This document shows, piece after piece, positions 12,801 through 25,900 of a DNA stretch of 64,000 bases. The stretch lies in contig OW388297.1 of NCBI GenBank assembly GCA_936450465.1, positions 58,656,581-58,720,580 of the forward strand. Reading direction: 5' to 3'. The stretch is from Gibbula magus (Eukaryota > Mollusca > Gastropoda > Trochida > Trochidae). Numbering within the stretch: position 1 is the first letter of the stretch; each line of letters begins with the position of its first letter. The notes beneath the pieces were generated by a model. It ran no database searches and was not told the DNA's origin. It saw only the letters and a list, made by a program, of their open reading frames with translations. A program made the position numbers and the translations under genes.

Positions 12801-15800
12801 TTTATGATTCTTTCAGGGATCGAAGATACATATGTCGTGTACAAGAATCAATAATAAAATAGCATGCGTATAGTCATTTCCGGTCTGTAGAAATGTCGAA
12901 AAATCGTCATTTTTCACAAAATAGATTTTTAACATGGGCAAAATTTTCAAAATAGAACTAGCGAATTGCAATTTTGTTCAAACGATAGCTTATGTCCTTG
13001 TGACAAAAAAAGTAAATCATGACGAAATCGTAGGTCACGTGGTTTCTATAGTATAACGCATTTCCTTTGTTTCCCTTCGAAGGTCTGCTTTTGGCGGCAT
13101 GCTCCTTGGCAAGAGGTTGCAGGAACCTTGCATCTTTTCACTATTTTCATTGTATCTTTTTTAAATATCAACTTAGAGACTTGCAACTTGTTTTAAAAGA
13201 TACACAATGACCTTGCCTACAAATAAATAAAGCTTATAATATTCTTTGCAGGGGTAACATTTTTATTTTTCAACATTTCCATCGTTCTACAGCCTGGTCT
13301 GCTTTTGGCGACATGCACCTTGTCAGGAGCTAGCGGAAATATCTGATCTCTTCAACATTATGTAAAACGTGGACTAGAAGGAAAGATTGCTCTGGCTACA
13401 ATGCAGCAGTCTGAAGACCGTCAGTACTGCCCTGGCAGTCCTAGTTATACTTATTATTATTATTATTTGTACCGATTTTGTGGCCGCTGCACAGCCTAAA
13501 CTACTTACGCCAATTCCATGAAACTTTCAGAGATCATAGGCTCTGGGCTGAAATTGATACAGAAGAAAACAAATCCTGACTTCCGGCTTTTGTTTGTGTG
13601 CTACAGCCCCTTTAAATTTCGATTTTTAACATGGGAATTTTTTTCAAAATACACTTAGAGACTTGAAACTTTTTGCAAAAGATGCGCATTGATCTGTTTA
13701 GCAAAATAGTAAATCATGAGAAAGTCGTTTGTCACGTGACTGAGACGCCATTTTGAATTTAGAGCATTTTTATGCATTTTCAGCCTTTCCGACCATACCG
13801 ATCTTCAAAAATCTTCTTCTCTGAACATACTGGTACTACAGAGCCGAAACTTTCACAGATTGTAGTTGATGCATTGTACTAAAAACGATACGAGACAGAA
13901 TTCGCAAAATCGATCTAATTATTTCACAGTGCCCATTCAAATATGTCTGAAAATGAAAAAAATTGAAAACATGCAAACTTCAAGGGCAGATTACTCAGAC
14001 ATCTAGGACGGGAACGTTATGATTCTTTCAGGGAACGAAGATACATATGTCGTGTACAAGAATCAATAATAATATAGCATGCGTACAGTCATTTCCGGTC
14101 TGTAGAAATGTCGAAAAATCGTCATTTTTCACAAAAATGATTTTTAACATGGGCAAAATTTTCAAAATAGGACTAGAGACTTGCAACTTTATTTAAACGA
14201 TAGCTAATGTCCTTGTGACAAAAAAAGTAAATCATGACGAAATCGTAGGTCACGTGGTTTCTATAGTATAATGCATTTCCTTTGTTTCCCTTCGAAGGTC
14301 TGCTTTTGGCGGCATGCTCCTTAGCAAGAGGCTGCGGGAACCTTGCATCTTTTCACTATTTTCATTGTATCTTTTTTAAATATCCACTTAGAGACGTGTA
14401 ACTTGTTTTAAAAGATACACAATGACCTTGTCTGCAAATAAGTAAAGTTTTTAATATTCCTAACAGGGGTAAACTTTTTATAATTCAACATTTCCATCGT
14501 TCTACAGCCTGGTCTGCTTTTGGTGACATGCACCTTGTCAGGAGTACAACGTGGACAAGAAGCAAATATTGCTCTGGCTACAATGCAGCAGTCTGAAGAC
14601 CGTCAGTACTGCCCTGGCAGTCCTAGTTATTATTATTATTATACTTATTATTATTTGTACCGATTTTGTGGCAGCTGCACAGCCTAAACTAGATACGCCA
14701 ATTCCATGACACTTTCATAGATAAAAGGCTCTGAGCTGAAGTTGATACAGAAGAAAACAAATCCTAATTTCCGGCTTCCGTTTTTGTGCTACAGGCCCTT
14801 TAACATTCGATTTTTAACATGGGAAATTTTTTCAAAATGCACTTAGAGACTTGCAACTTTTTGCAAAAGATGCACAATCATCTTCGTAACAATAAAGTAA
14901 ATCATGAGAAAGTCGTACGTCACATGACTAAGACGCCATTTTGATTTTAGTGCATTTTTTTGCATTTTCAGCCTTTCCGACACTACCGATCTTAAAAAAT
15001 CTTCTCCTCTGAACATACTGGTACTACAAAGCCGAAACTTTTACAGAATGTAGCTGATGCATTGTACTTTAAACGATACGAGCCAGATTTTGCAAAATCG
15101 ATCTATTTATTTCACAGTGCCCATTCAAAAATGTCTGAAAATTAAAAAAAGTTAAAAAGTGCAAACTTCAAGGCCAGATTACTCAGACATTTAAGACGGG
15201 AACTTTATGATTCTTTCAGGGATCGAAGATACATATGTCGTGTACAAGAATCAATAATAAAATAGCATGCGTACAGTCATTTCCGGTCTGTAGAAATGTC
15301 GAAAAATCGTCATTTTTCACAAAATAGATTTTTAACATGGGCAAAATTTTCAAAATAGAACTAGCGACTTGCAACTTAGTTTAAACGATAGCTTATGTCC
15401 TTGTGACAAAAAAAGTAAATCATGACGAAATCGTAGGTCACGTGGTTTGTATAGTATAACGCATTTCCTTTGTTTCCCTTCGAAGGTCTGCTTTTGGCGG
15501 CATGCTCCTTGGCAAGAGGTTGCAGGAACCTTGCATCTTTTCACTATTTTCATTGTATCTTTTCTAAATATCCACTTAGAGACTTGCAACTTGTTTTAAA
15601 AGATACACAATGACCTTGCCTACAAATAAATAAAGCTTATAATATTCTTTGCAGGGGTAACATTTTTATTTTTCAACATTTCCATCGTTCTACAGCCTGG
15701 TCTGCTTTTGGCGACATGCACCTTGTCAGGAGCTAGCGGAAATATCTGATCTCTTCAACATTATGTAAAACGTGGACTAGAAGGAAAGATTGCTCTGGCT

Positions 15801-15905
15801 ACAATGCAGCAGTCTGAAGACCGTCAGTACTGCCATGGCAGTCCTAGTTATTATTAGGTCTTCAGACTTTAGTCTGAAAGACCTATTGTTATTACCCGAT
15901 TTTCC

Positions 15906-17114
15906 TTATTATTATTATTATTTTCGGTAATTTTGTGTCACCTGTACCTCTTAAACTGCTTATGCTACTTACATGAAACTTTCTGGAGTGATAGCCTTTG
16001 GTCTGAAAGGTGTACAATTGACAATTAAATCTGACTTCCGGCTGCTGTTTTTGTGTTACAGCCCCTTTAAATTTCAATTTTTAACATGGGATTTTTTTTC
16101 AAAATGCACTTAAAGACTTGCAAATTGTTTTGGAAGATGCGCATTTATCCTCTAAGCAAAAAAGTAAATCATGAGAAAGTCGTATGTAACGTGACTTAGA
16201 CGCCATTTCGATTTTAGTGCATTTTTTTGCATTTTCAGCCTTTCCGACACTACCAATCTTAAAAAATCTTCTCCTCTGAACATACTGGTGGTACAGAGCT
16301 GAAACTTTCACAGAATGTAGCTGATGCATTGTAGTAAAAACGATACCTACATAGAAAATGGAAACCTTAAAACTAATTTCACAGTGCCCATTCAAATTTG
16401 TCTGAAAATCGAAAACTTTGAAAATAAGCAAACTTCAAGGGCAGATAACTCGATTACCTAATAAGTGAACTTTATCAGTTTTTCAGGTAAGGAAGACACA
16501 TATGTCATGTACAGGAATCTATCATTAAAATGTTTGCGTAAAGTCATTCTTTGTCTGTAGAAATGTCGAAAAAGTGTCACTTTTCAAAATTTTATTTTTT
16601 AACATGGGAAAAATTTTCAAAAGGGAGTTAGGAATTTGAAACTTTGTGCAAACGATAGCTTATGTCCTTGTGACAAAAAAAGTAAATCATGAAGAGATCG
16701 TAGGTCACGTGGTTTCTATATTATAAAGCATTTCCTTTGCTTCCCTTCGAAGGTCTGCTTTTGGCGGCATGCTCCTTGGCAAGAGGTTGCGGGAACCTTG
16801 CATCTTTTCACTATTTTCATTGTATCTTTTCTAAATATCAACTTAGAGACTTGCAACTTGTTTTAAAAGATACACAATGACCTTGCCTACAAATCAATAA
16901 AGCTTATAATATTCTTAGCAGGGGTAAACATTTTATATTTCAACATTTCCATCGTTCTTCAGCCTGGTCTGCTTTTGGTGACATGCACCTTGGCAGGAGC
17001 TAGCGGAAAGCTCTGATCTCTTCAACATTATGTAAAACGTGGACAAGAAGGAAAGATTGCTTTGGCTACAATGCAGCAGTCTGAAGACCGTCAGTACTGC
17101 CATGGCAGTCCTAG
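15906..17114. repeat. 1.2-kb unit nearly identical to 3821-5023
   Basis: This unit matches the first unit of the array (3821-5023) with only scattered differences, for example TCTAAGC here against TCTTAGC there. Neighbouring units are much less alike. The first unit joins truncated copy 3 of the 1.55-kb repeat, while this one lies inside the array, so one is a recent copy of the other. Confidence 0.8.
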
Positions 17115-18323
17115 TTATTATTATTATTATTTTCGGTAATTTTGTGTCACCTGTACTGCCTAAACTAGTGATGCAAATTCCATGAAACTTACAGGGATGA
17201 TAGCTTCTGGGCTGAAATTGATACAGATCACAAAAAATCCTGACTTCCGGCTTCTGTTTTTGTGTTACAGCCCCTTTAAATTTCGATTTTTAACATGGGA
17301 TTGTTTTTCAAATTGCACTTAGAGACTTGAAACTTTTTGCAAAAGATGCGCATTGATCTGTTTAGCAAAAAAGCAAATCATGAGAAAGTCGTTTGTCACG
17401 TGACTTAGACGCCATTTTGATTTTAGAGTATTTTTTTGCATTTTCAGCCTTTCCGACACTACCGATCTTAAAAAATCTTCTCCTCTGAACATACTGGTGG
17501 TACAGAGCTGAAACTTTTACAGAATGTAGCTGATGCATTGTACTTAAAAGGATACCTACATAGAAAATGGAAACCTCAAAACTATTTTCACAGTGCCCCT
17601 TCAAATTTGTCCGAAAATCGAAAAACTTGAAAATACGCAAACTTCAAGGGCAGATAACTCGAATACCTAACAAGGGAACTTTATAAGTTTTTCAGGTAAG
17701 GAAGACACATATGTCATATAAAGGAATCAATCAGGAAAATGCTTGCGTAAAGTCATTCTTTTTCTGTAGAAATGTCGAAAAAATGTCATTTTTCAAAATT
17801 TAATTTTTTAACATGGGCAAAATTTTCAAAATAGAACTAGCGACTTGCAACTTAGTTTAAACGATAGCTAATGTCCTTCTGACAAAAAAAGTAAATCAAG
17901 ACGAAATCGTAGGTCACGTGGTTTCTATAGTATAACGCATTTCCTTTGTTTCCCTTCGAAGGTCTGCTTTTGGCGGCATGCTTCTTGGCAAGAGGTTGCG
18001 GGAACCTTGCATCTTTTCACTATTTCCATTGTATCTTTTCTAAATATCAACTTAGAGACTTGCAACTTGTTTTAAAAGATACACAATGACCTTGCCTACA
18101 AATCAATGAAGCTTATAATATTCTTAGCAGGGGTAAAAATTTTATATTTCAACATTTCCATCGTTCTTCAGTCTGGTCTGCTTTTGGTGACATGCACCTT
18201 GGCAGGAGCCAGCGGAAAGCTCTGATCTCTTCAACATTATGTAAAACGTGGACAAGAAGGAAAGATTGCTTTGGCTACAATGCAGCAGTCTGAAGACCGT
18301 CAGTACTGCCCTGGCAGTCCTAG

Positions 18324-18942
18324 TTATATATATTATTATTTTTTTGAGATTTTCTAATTTTATATGGGAATGTAGTCCATTGTTTCCCCTTTATTTTGCC
18401 GTATTTTTTTTTGAAAACAAACAATTCGCTCACATGATATGAAGTGCGGGAGTAAGGCGAGTTAGCGATTTTTTTCCCCGTCTCGCGAGATGCAAGGCAG
18501 ATAGCAGTCTCGGGCGAGGCAAACCCGAGGCAATACAAACACGTGGGTGAAAATAGCCTCAAGCGAATTAATGCTTCGGGGGCTAAGCCCGACATAATTG
18601 GCCTTTTGTAAAGCTAATTATCGATGCGTTACGGGTCAACAATGCACACGCAAATTGGTGTGAATTTTGCTTGATATTCCGACCACACACTGAACAAAGC
18701 TTTATTCTCATGTCGGGTCGCGATGCGTAAATACAGCCATTCTCATGGGTCGGGTCGCGGACACAATCGACTCGTGACCCGGTATGGGGTATAGAATATA
18801 CTTAGACAGCCGTGAATTATTCTAAGTCTTGTATCCGGGATCCGTATTCAGACACCTAGGAATCGCTTATAGCCCGCCCGGATAATTCCGTCGCCCGCAT
18901 GTTAAGGGTTAACATAACCTTACAGACTCGATTTCATAAGTT
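18324..18942. other. Non-genic stretch with a GC-richer segment
   Basis: After the last array unit, the segment 18440-18900 is richer in GC and CpG than its surroundings and repeats the phrase GGGTCGCG (about 18714 and 18760). A 91-codon minus-strand frame (18320-18595) has no recognisable domain and no convincing start or splice context. I see no gene here; it may be an old dispersed repeat. Confidence 0.4.
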
Positions 18943-19142
18943 CACTGGTTTGATATCATTACCTCACCAGCTTGATATCATATAATAACCTCACCGGTTT
19001 GATATCATATAATAACCTCACCAGCTTGATATCATATAATAACCTCACCGGTTTGATATCATATAATAACCTCACCAGCTTGATATCATATAATAACCTC
19101 ACCGGTTTGATATCATATAATAACCTCATCAGCTTGATATGC
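18943..19142. repeat. 27-bp minisatellite with alternating variants
   Basis: About seven copies of a 27-bp unit containing TTGATATCATATAATAACC. Two variants alternate, one with ACCGGTTTG and one with ACCAGCTTG, giving a 54-bp higher-order unit. Because 27 is a multiple of three, both strands stay open, which explains the short repetitive frames here. Confidence 0.95.
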
Positions 19143-19780
19143 AGCATGCAGAATGGAAGATCTTAATCTGAAGTGTGAAAAGTGTACGAATAACAGACGA
19201 TAGACAAGGCCTGACGTCCCTTGCCATAAGCCTATCTGACTTTTCAGTCCTGTTGAGCAAATATAGAACCATTGGCTCTGAAGCTCATTAGATTTTTAAA
19301 ATATATATCATATAGAAGTTGAGAATTAAAATTTTCCAAAGTAAACGTGTAATAATTGTAATAATTCGGCACTGCACTGCACCTCTCCTGGTGGTGTAGA
19401 AGATTTGTCCATAGTTTGAAAAGAATCAGATAAGAATGATCAAATCACCATCAGTTTCCTGATGCATTTAGTTTTTGAGAAGCAGACTCCCATTGTTTTA
19501 ATGGCGCATGCAACTCTTATATTGGACCAACGAATCCCCTATACTTACGATCTATATTCCTAATTGACTAGAAGCCAACTATGTTTTTAGGTCATGGGTG
19601 TGGATCTTATTCGGAGTGTCCAAATCTGAAATTTATTATCCCTCTTGGCTTGAGTCAGCTCACATTTCAGCTTTCTAGACCTATCATCATGGAGAAGAAG
19701 ACTAAAATAAGTTTTTACGGCCCATGCCATAAGCCCATATGACCTATCAGGCCGGATGAGCTGAATAAATTAATGCATAC

Positions 19781-19995
19781 CTGTGACAGTATGTTTGTTC
19801 TTCTTCTTTGATTTAGTGTTGCTTTTCCTGGAAACAGGCATGTTGACAGTCATGTGTTGATGTTCGCCAACCATCATTGCATTCACGGTCCCTTTTATTT
19901 TCACTTCGAAGATACTACCGCTCTCTTTGGCTGCAAAAATATATCTTTCATCAAACATTGTGCATCTAACGTAGGAAATTCTTTCTTCAAATTTC
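19781..19995 (-). CDS. Probable exon 5, 215 bp, unknown or WD40-like
   Basis: A 71-codon frame is open from acceptor TTAATGCAG to donor CACAG/GTATGC. It begins KFEERISYVRCTMFDERY, continues through a strand-like part YIFAAKESGSIFEVKIKG, and ends in a basic stretch KSNTKSKKKNKHTVT. The middle part has the rhythm of a WD40 blade; that is only a hint. The acceptor lies directly against the TTAA of the 2.17-kb transposon, so the acceptor uses target-site bases. Confidence 0.5.
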
Positions 19996-22900
19996 CTGCA
20001 TTAAAGGGGGACAAGTCTCACGAGTGTCATCCCAAATGGACCACCGCTAACGAGCCCGTTACGTAATTGATTTTATGGGTATACCGGTCACGTGAATCAA
20101 ACTGGGCTTCTGCCGAGCGAGCTCGTCAATGTCTAAGCGGGGAATTTCCCCTTTTGACATGCGATCGCTGATTGGCTGTTTCATCTCACTGCACACCGAC
20201 ATGTACACCTTGTCCCGAGTTTTTCACGCTTCTGATGTCGTATTTGAAGAGTTAAAAAATTCTATTGATATTATTAGTACTGACAATATAACATCTTGAA
20301 ATGAAATTAATAGAAATATTTTCAACTCGAAATTATTTGACAGGTTGTTGATACAATCTTTCGGAATCTACTTCTACATTAAAACTTCACATACGGGATT
20401 AAATGTAAATGTAAGAACACGTATATATTACTTTAACGGCATGTATTTCAAGATGCCGTTAAAAGATGACAAACAGGGTTACAGGTACACACACATTTAT
20501 CATTGCTATACTGCATGTAATGTTCGTCCATGATTGTGATTTCAACAAGTTTGTTACAATATTTCATAGAGAAAGTCGTCATTTACAAAGTTTCTGAATA
20601 CCAATAAATAATAATATAATTTAAATGCTACTAAATGGTTTCATAAAATGCATTAGAGAGGTAATATTACGACATCGATTTCCTGAAAAGATGTGTGCGT
20701 GTTTGGTGTAAATATCATGGTTACGACTCACATTTCATTCAACGTTTCTTTGTTGCTGTCACGTTTGATATCAGTGACAAAGTATATCCAAAAGTGTAAG
20801 AACATAAACATAAAAGGTTATTTTAATTCAAGTTTGTCGATCAAAATATTGTTTAGACCCCTATATGATGCAATGCAATGCAAACCATTTTCACTTGCTA
20901 TATGAGTTTTATGAAATTTAGTTCATGTATAAATGCATGAACTGGATTGGTCAACAACTGAACAAGCTCACTGAATTTTACATGAAAATTGTTGCACTGT
21001 ACACGCACATATACATTATGATTATTGTGTTCATAAATTTATCATCATTTAAACATGATGTATAAATGTGAACCATACATGCGTTGTTGATTAGCATTTA
21101 CAAAAGTCATCTAGACTTTTTTGCCAATTCATTTCTTCTCATTGAATAAAATACAATTAAACAACATTGTGATTATACACATTTATAGACAACGAACAAG
21201 ATCGAATGAAATCATTTTTGTTACCAAACTTACTGTACATCTTGTAAATGAAAACGACACGGATCGGTAAATACGCTGATAGAATTTACTTGCCTCTCCA
21301 ATACAAATGATCAGTTTAGCGTACCATATAGATGTTTCTTCAAGATCAAATAGGGGAGAAGTGTTGTTACAGCAAATTAGTTTACGTAATTAAGCAGAAC
21401 AAAGTCAAATAAGCTTAGTATAGGTGAGAAAAAGGGAGGAGCCTCGAGTGTAATTATTGTTTTTACAGTTAACAAGTTTACTGGACCGGTTCTATTACAC
21501 AACAAATGGCATCTCGGTGACCGGCATGTCAATAGACATGTTAATTGTCAAATGTTCGGTCTTGGTGACACAATGCTGATCATGACAACAAATACACATT
21601 AATGCGACATTCAGTCTAGATATTGTCAGCCAATCAAAGTTAGGAATATATATTCGACCAATGGAATTTAGGAATAGGATGATAGTTTTGTATTTTGTTT
21701 GTTTGACACTCATTTGAATAATAATCATTGGACGATTACTAACGGTCACTATCTCTGAACGCAGACGTTAAACCTCAGTCCAACAACAATTAGGCAACTT
21801 AGGGTGTTATACGACGATGTGCACGGATTATCAAGGTCACAGGTTCGTTATTCTAATCACACATTGTAGATTGCTATTCGTATGCGAAATATTTGCAAAA
21901 TCATCACAATTGTACTTTGGTTATATTTACAAAAATGATATAATTGGCCTGTACGTCGCGTGTATGTTTTCTCTATACTTTCATATATATATATATATAT
22001 AAGAAGCTCGCATCCGGTTGAGTATCGCCCTTGTACGGCAAGTAGTGGCGCGTAGGCCTCTGCGCAATGAAAACCCCGCTGAGTAGAGGGAGCGCTGATT
22101 GAGATTTCCGACTGGCTGTGAGCTAATTAATTAATGCCTTCCACAGCTAAATTCGGGAGACTTGTCCCCCTTTAAACATCATTTAAAATACTGTACATGA
22201 GAAACACTTGCCATGAGTTATCTTTGTCTATGAGACCAATAGGAAGCTTCTTCATGATTAAAGATTTTCTATCTGAGTTTTATGTTATATTTTAATTGTT
22301 ATAATATATTGTGACATTGTTAGTCATGAGTGACTGGTATTTGTATTTCACATCAGTTTCTGTAGGTACAGATTTACCTCCCTTTCATTCCTCCCGTTCA
22401 TGCCCGCATGGTGATTGTTATCTTTGTATTATTATTTTCATCATTAATATCCCTCTGTTCAAAAAGTGATTTGTGATGGCGGGTGTAAAGCAAAAAGGGA
22501 AGAATGCAGGACTTAAAATGAAGAAAGCTTTAGAGTCTATTCAACCCAAGATGAATGATGGACTCTGTGTGGTTGGGTCACCTCTCAAAAAGACCATACC
22601 ATCTAAGATGTCATTTGCAGATTTTGCTGCATTTAGTTCATGGTAGGGCGAACAATAGTGTCTTTAACTCGAGACCAAGCGGAGAAGGAGACAGAGTTGT
22701 CTATATACCCCGCTGTAGTGAGCATATAACATTACTGTAAGATATTTTATGAGCACTTCATTTCAGTTCTCAGAACCTTAGGGTGTGAAATCTTATCTTT
22801 TTGCTGAGAGAGTTCGAACATCTGCTTTTTAAAAATGAATGTCACTTGAGTGAGAATGAGAGCTGAGAATGAGAAATAAAAACTTTAATTTATGGTCTAA

Positions 22901-25900
22901 CAAAAATGGTATGTATTATTTATGTTGTAAAAGCATCTTTTTGTAACTTATATCATATTTCATATAAGTAATTAATAATATTTTGGAAGTAAATTACAGA
23001 TAGAAAGTAAGTTAATTTCATGAGGTAATTTTCTATTTACACTAGGTAAAAGTATTCCATAAACCTCTTTCAGAATGTTTTATTTTATGTACCGGTAATT
23101 TAAGGTTCTCTGAAATTTAAGTATATAGTGATTTTAGTTTGAGTATATTTGTAATTAATTTGGAGTTTTTCTTGAGATAAAGTTTGTTTACATTTTGAAT
23201 GATAATTTGTAGTAAGAGTAAGCTTTGTATTTATTTAATGAGTTTATGCTGTACCGATTTAGTTTTCTATTAACTTTGCAGTTAATCGTCTTCAATAACG
23301 TCTTCAATAGGAACAAGTCGTCAGGGAAAATGTCACCATCAATATACACATTTAATACCTATACATTATACAAGGACATGCCTACAACATTCTATCAATG
23401 TGAAATGAGAAGTTTGAATGCCATATATTGCTGAGAATTGTTGACTTGATAAAATGCATTGGAGGAATAAATTTGAAGATGAATTGACATCAATGTTATT
23501 TCTGCATGAGAAATGTGAACTCACTGTTGGACTAGTGAACATAAACATTAGAAAAGAAACTAGAAAAGACATATGAGATCGTGACACCACACCCGCCAAG
23601 CAGAAAAAGTTTCAACATTGTCAAAAATTATTATGTACTTTTATATTCTTTAATAAATCCTAAATCAGTCATTAGTATTTTACATAAGAATATATACTTC
23701 CCAAGATGCATTGAGCTCTGCCTAACAGTTCTGAAAGTGAAATAGTGACGACCATTTTGAGTATTGATCTAGAATCAAGATGATGTTTTACCAAGGAAAT
23801 GGCTAAAAATAAAAGTCCTAAAAAGGCGAGAAAAAAAACCCAAAACACATCTACACATGATGATTGTTTCAGACACCAAGTTTCACACTGAGCTATACCT
23901 TACAATGTTTCAGTTCTGGTTCTGAAACAATGTAATGTTTCCATGGAAATGGGCAAAAATAAAATTCCAAAGTAATTGAAAACCCCAAGCGGCACATCTA
24001 CGCATACTGACTGTTTCACTTACCAAGTTTCATTGAGCCCGTGTGGTATTGTATGATTAGGAAATAAACCTACTGTGTTTGAAAATCAGAGACATGTTAT
24101 ACTGGATCGATTGCGTATTGCGTAGCATGAGGTTTCGATTTTGAATACCGGTATACTCACTATCAATCCAGTATTTAACATGTCTCTGATTTTCAAACCA
24201 ATAGGTTTATCTCCATTCTACCATGATCGTTTTACCACAGGACTGTTTTTGTCGGATGCTGACAATGAGTACAACCATTGTTGACAACAGCAGTGACTTC
24301 GTACAAAAAATATTGTTGTTATACACAAAATTTTCCCCCATAAGTTCTCTTTAACTATTTTTTAAAAATAGAGCCATGGGCTCTGTAGCTTGGATTTGTA
24401 TTGGTCTAATAAATTTTCTCAGCTTGTTCTAGAGCTTTTCTTACTGGAGAAGAATATGAAAATAGATTTTTAGGGTTGTGACCCCTGAGATGTTATTTGG
24501 GGTGACAGGGTCACCAAATCTAAAATTTAGAATCCCCATTGGCCAAGGAGTCTACACTCAACTTTTCAGCTCTCTAGACCTTTTGGAACTAGAGAAGAAG
24601 ATGAAAATAGGTTTTTGGGGTTGTAACCGCTGTGACCCCATTTGAGGTCACAGGATCACGAAATCTACAATTTAGAATCCCCATTAGCCAAGGAGTCAGC
24701 ACACAACTTTTCAGCTCACTAGACCTTATGGAACTAGAGGAGAAGATGAAAATAGGTTTTTGGGGTTGTAACCGCTGTGACCCCATTTGAGGTCACGGGG
24801 TCATGAAATCTACAATTTAGAATCCTTATTAGCCAAGGAGTCTGTACACAACTTTTTAGCTCTCTAGACCTTTTGGCACTGGATGAGAAAATGAAAATAG
24901 GTTTTTAAGGTTGTGACCCCTGTGACCCCATTTCACAAAATCTACAATTTAGAGTCCCTATTAGCCAAGAAGTCTGCACACAACTTTTCAGCTCTCTAGA
25001 CCTTTTTGGAACTGGAGAAGATGAGCCAAAATGATGGCCAGATGACCTAAAAATATAATATATGTGTCATTTATTACAGGAGTTTTAATTTTGTTTTCCT
25101 AACATTCATGTTCATACAATCAAGATTTGTTTTTCCTGAATTCCGCATTTTTGGATTAACCCACATAAGCATATCATGCGACGTTCAAAAAGGCTACCAT
25201 TTGGCAGCAGTTGTAATTACAAGCTTGAGGACTTGTATTTATTAAAATGAAGTGTTCAAGGTGAGGGTAACTGTCTCATTTGGGTAATGAATGCACATTC
25301 TAGTTATACAAGTAGGTGTGCAGATGATATGTCATATGTATTTCTTGTTTTGCATCAAAACGTTGCAATCTGTTTTCAGATCCGGCTGACCATTGCGTCA
25401 TTGCGTTTGCACGCCTTCTCAACTGCATAAGTGTCGCTATTTGGAAAGATCTTGAAACTGACGAAATGTCCTGCTAATCTTTCATTTAATGTAGCTCTAA
25501 AACAAGCTACAGGATAGATTAATTTGATTAGTATCAGTTATTTGATTTCCAAAATGTAGAGCACACTTTAGAATCGGCCGTTTGTTCGGATAATTTGTGA
25601 CGCCACAAGGTAGATGCAACAATGCCCGGTAAAGCGGTACTAAAATCAGAGGAGGTTCAATCCAGAATTGATCACGTTTGATTTTTCTGGAGAACCAATC
25701 AGAATCGGGTATCCAGCAATGTCTTGGTAGAATAATGAATATTGTCAGAGGCAGCACAAAGAACTTGTTGGAAGGTTTCACATGGGGAAACTGTACTGTA
25801 CTACGACATCAGAGACTTCTAACTGGCAATTCTAAACATATCAGTACAAAATGCACAAACTAAGGTGCAAAGAACCTCTCCAAAAATATTCCACTTTTCG

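Larger units (their letters stand above)
3821..18323. mobile_element. Tandem array of eleven ~1.2-kb units, Helitron/Helentron-like non-autonomous element
   Basis: Unit 3' ends lie at 5023, 6833, 8042, 9251, 10896, 12165, 13444, 14626, 15847, 17114 and 18323. Every unit ends with the subterminal motif CAGTCTGAAGACC, then a hairpin of ACTGCC and GGCAGT around a 2-base loop, one C, and CTAG followed by T. Many units begin, just after CTAGTT, with AGGTCTTCAGACT, which is the inverted repeat of the 3' motif, followed by a TTA-rich microsatellite. A 3' hairpin followed by CTAG-T, subterminal inverted repeats, a short internal tandem repeat and head-to-tail arrays are known traits of Helitrons and Helentron-associated elements. 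Inside each unit, a segment starting TTTTTAACATGG occurs twice in diverged form. No Rep/helicase protein is encoded, so the units would be non-autonomous. The array is directly visible; the class assignment is inference. Confidence 0.6.

Noticed and set aside
18320..18595. 91-codon minus-strand frame
   Set aside because: It starts in a GC-richer repeat-like region and has no splice partner or domain that I can defend.
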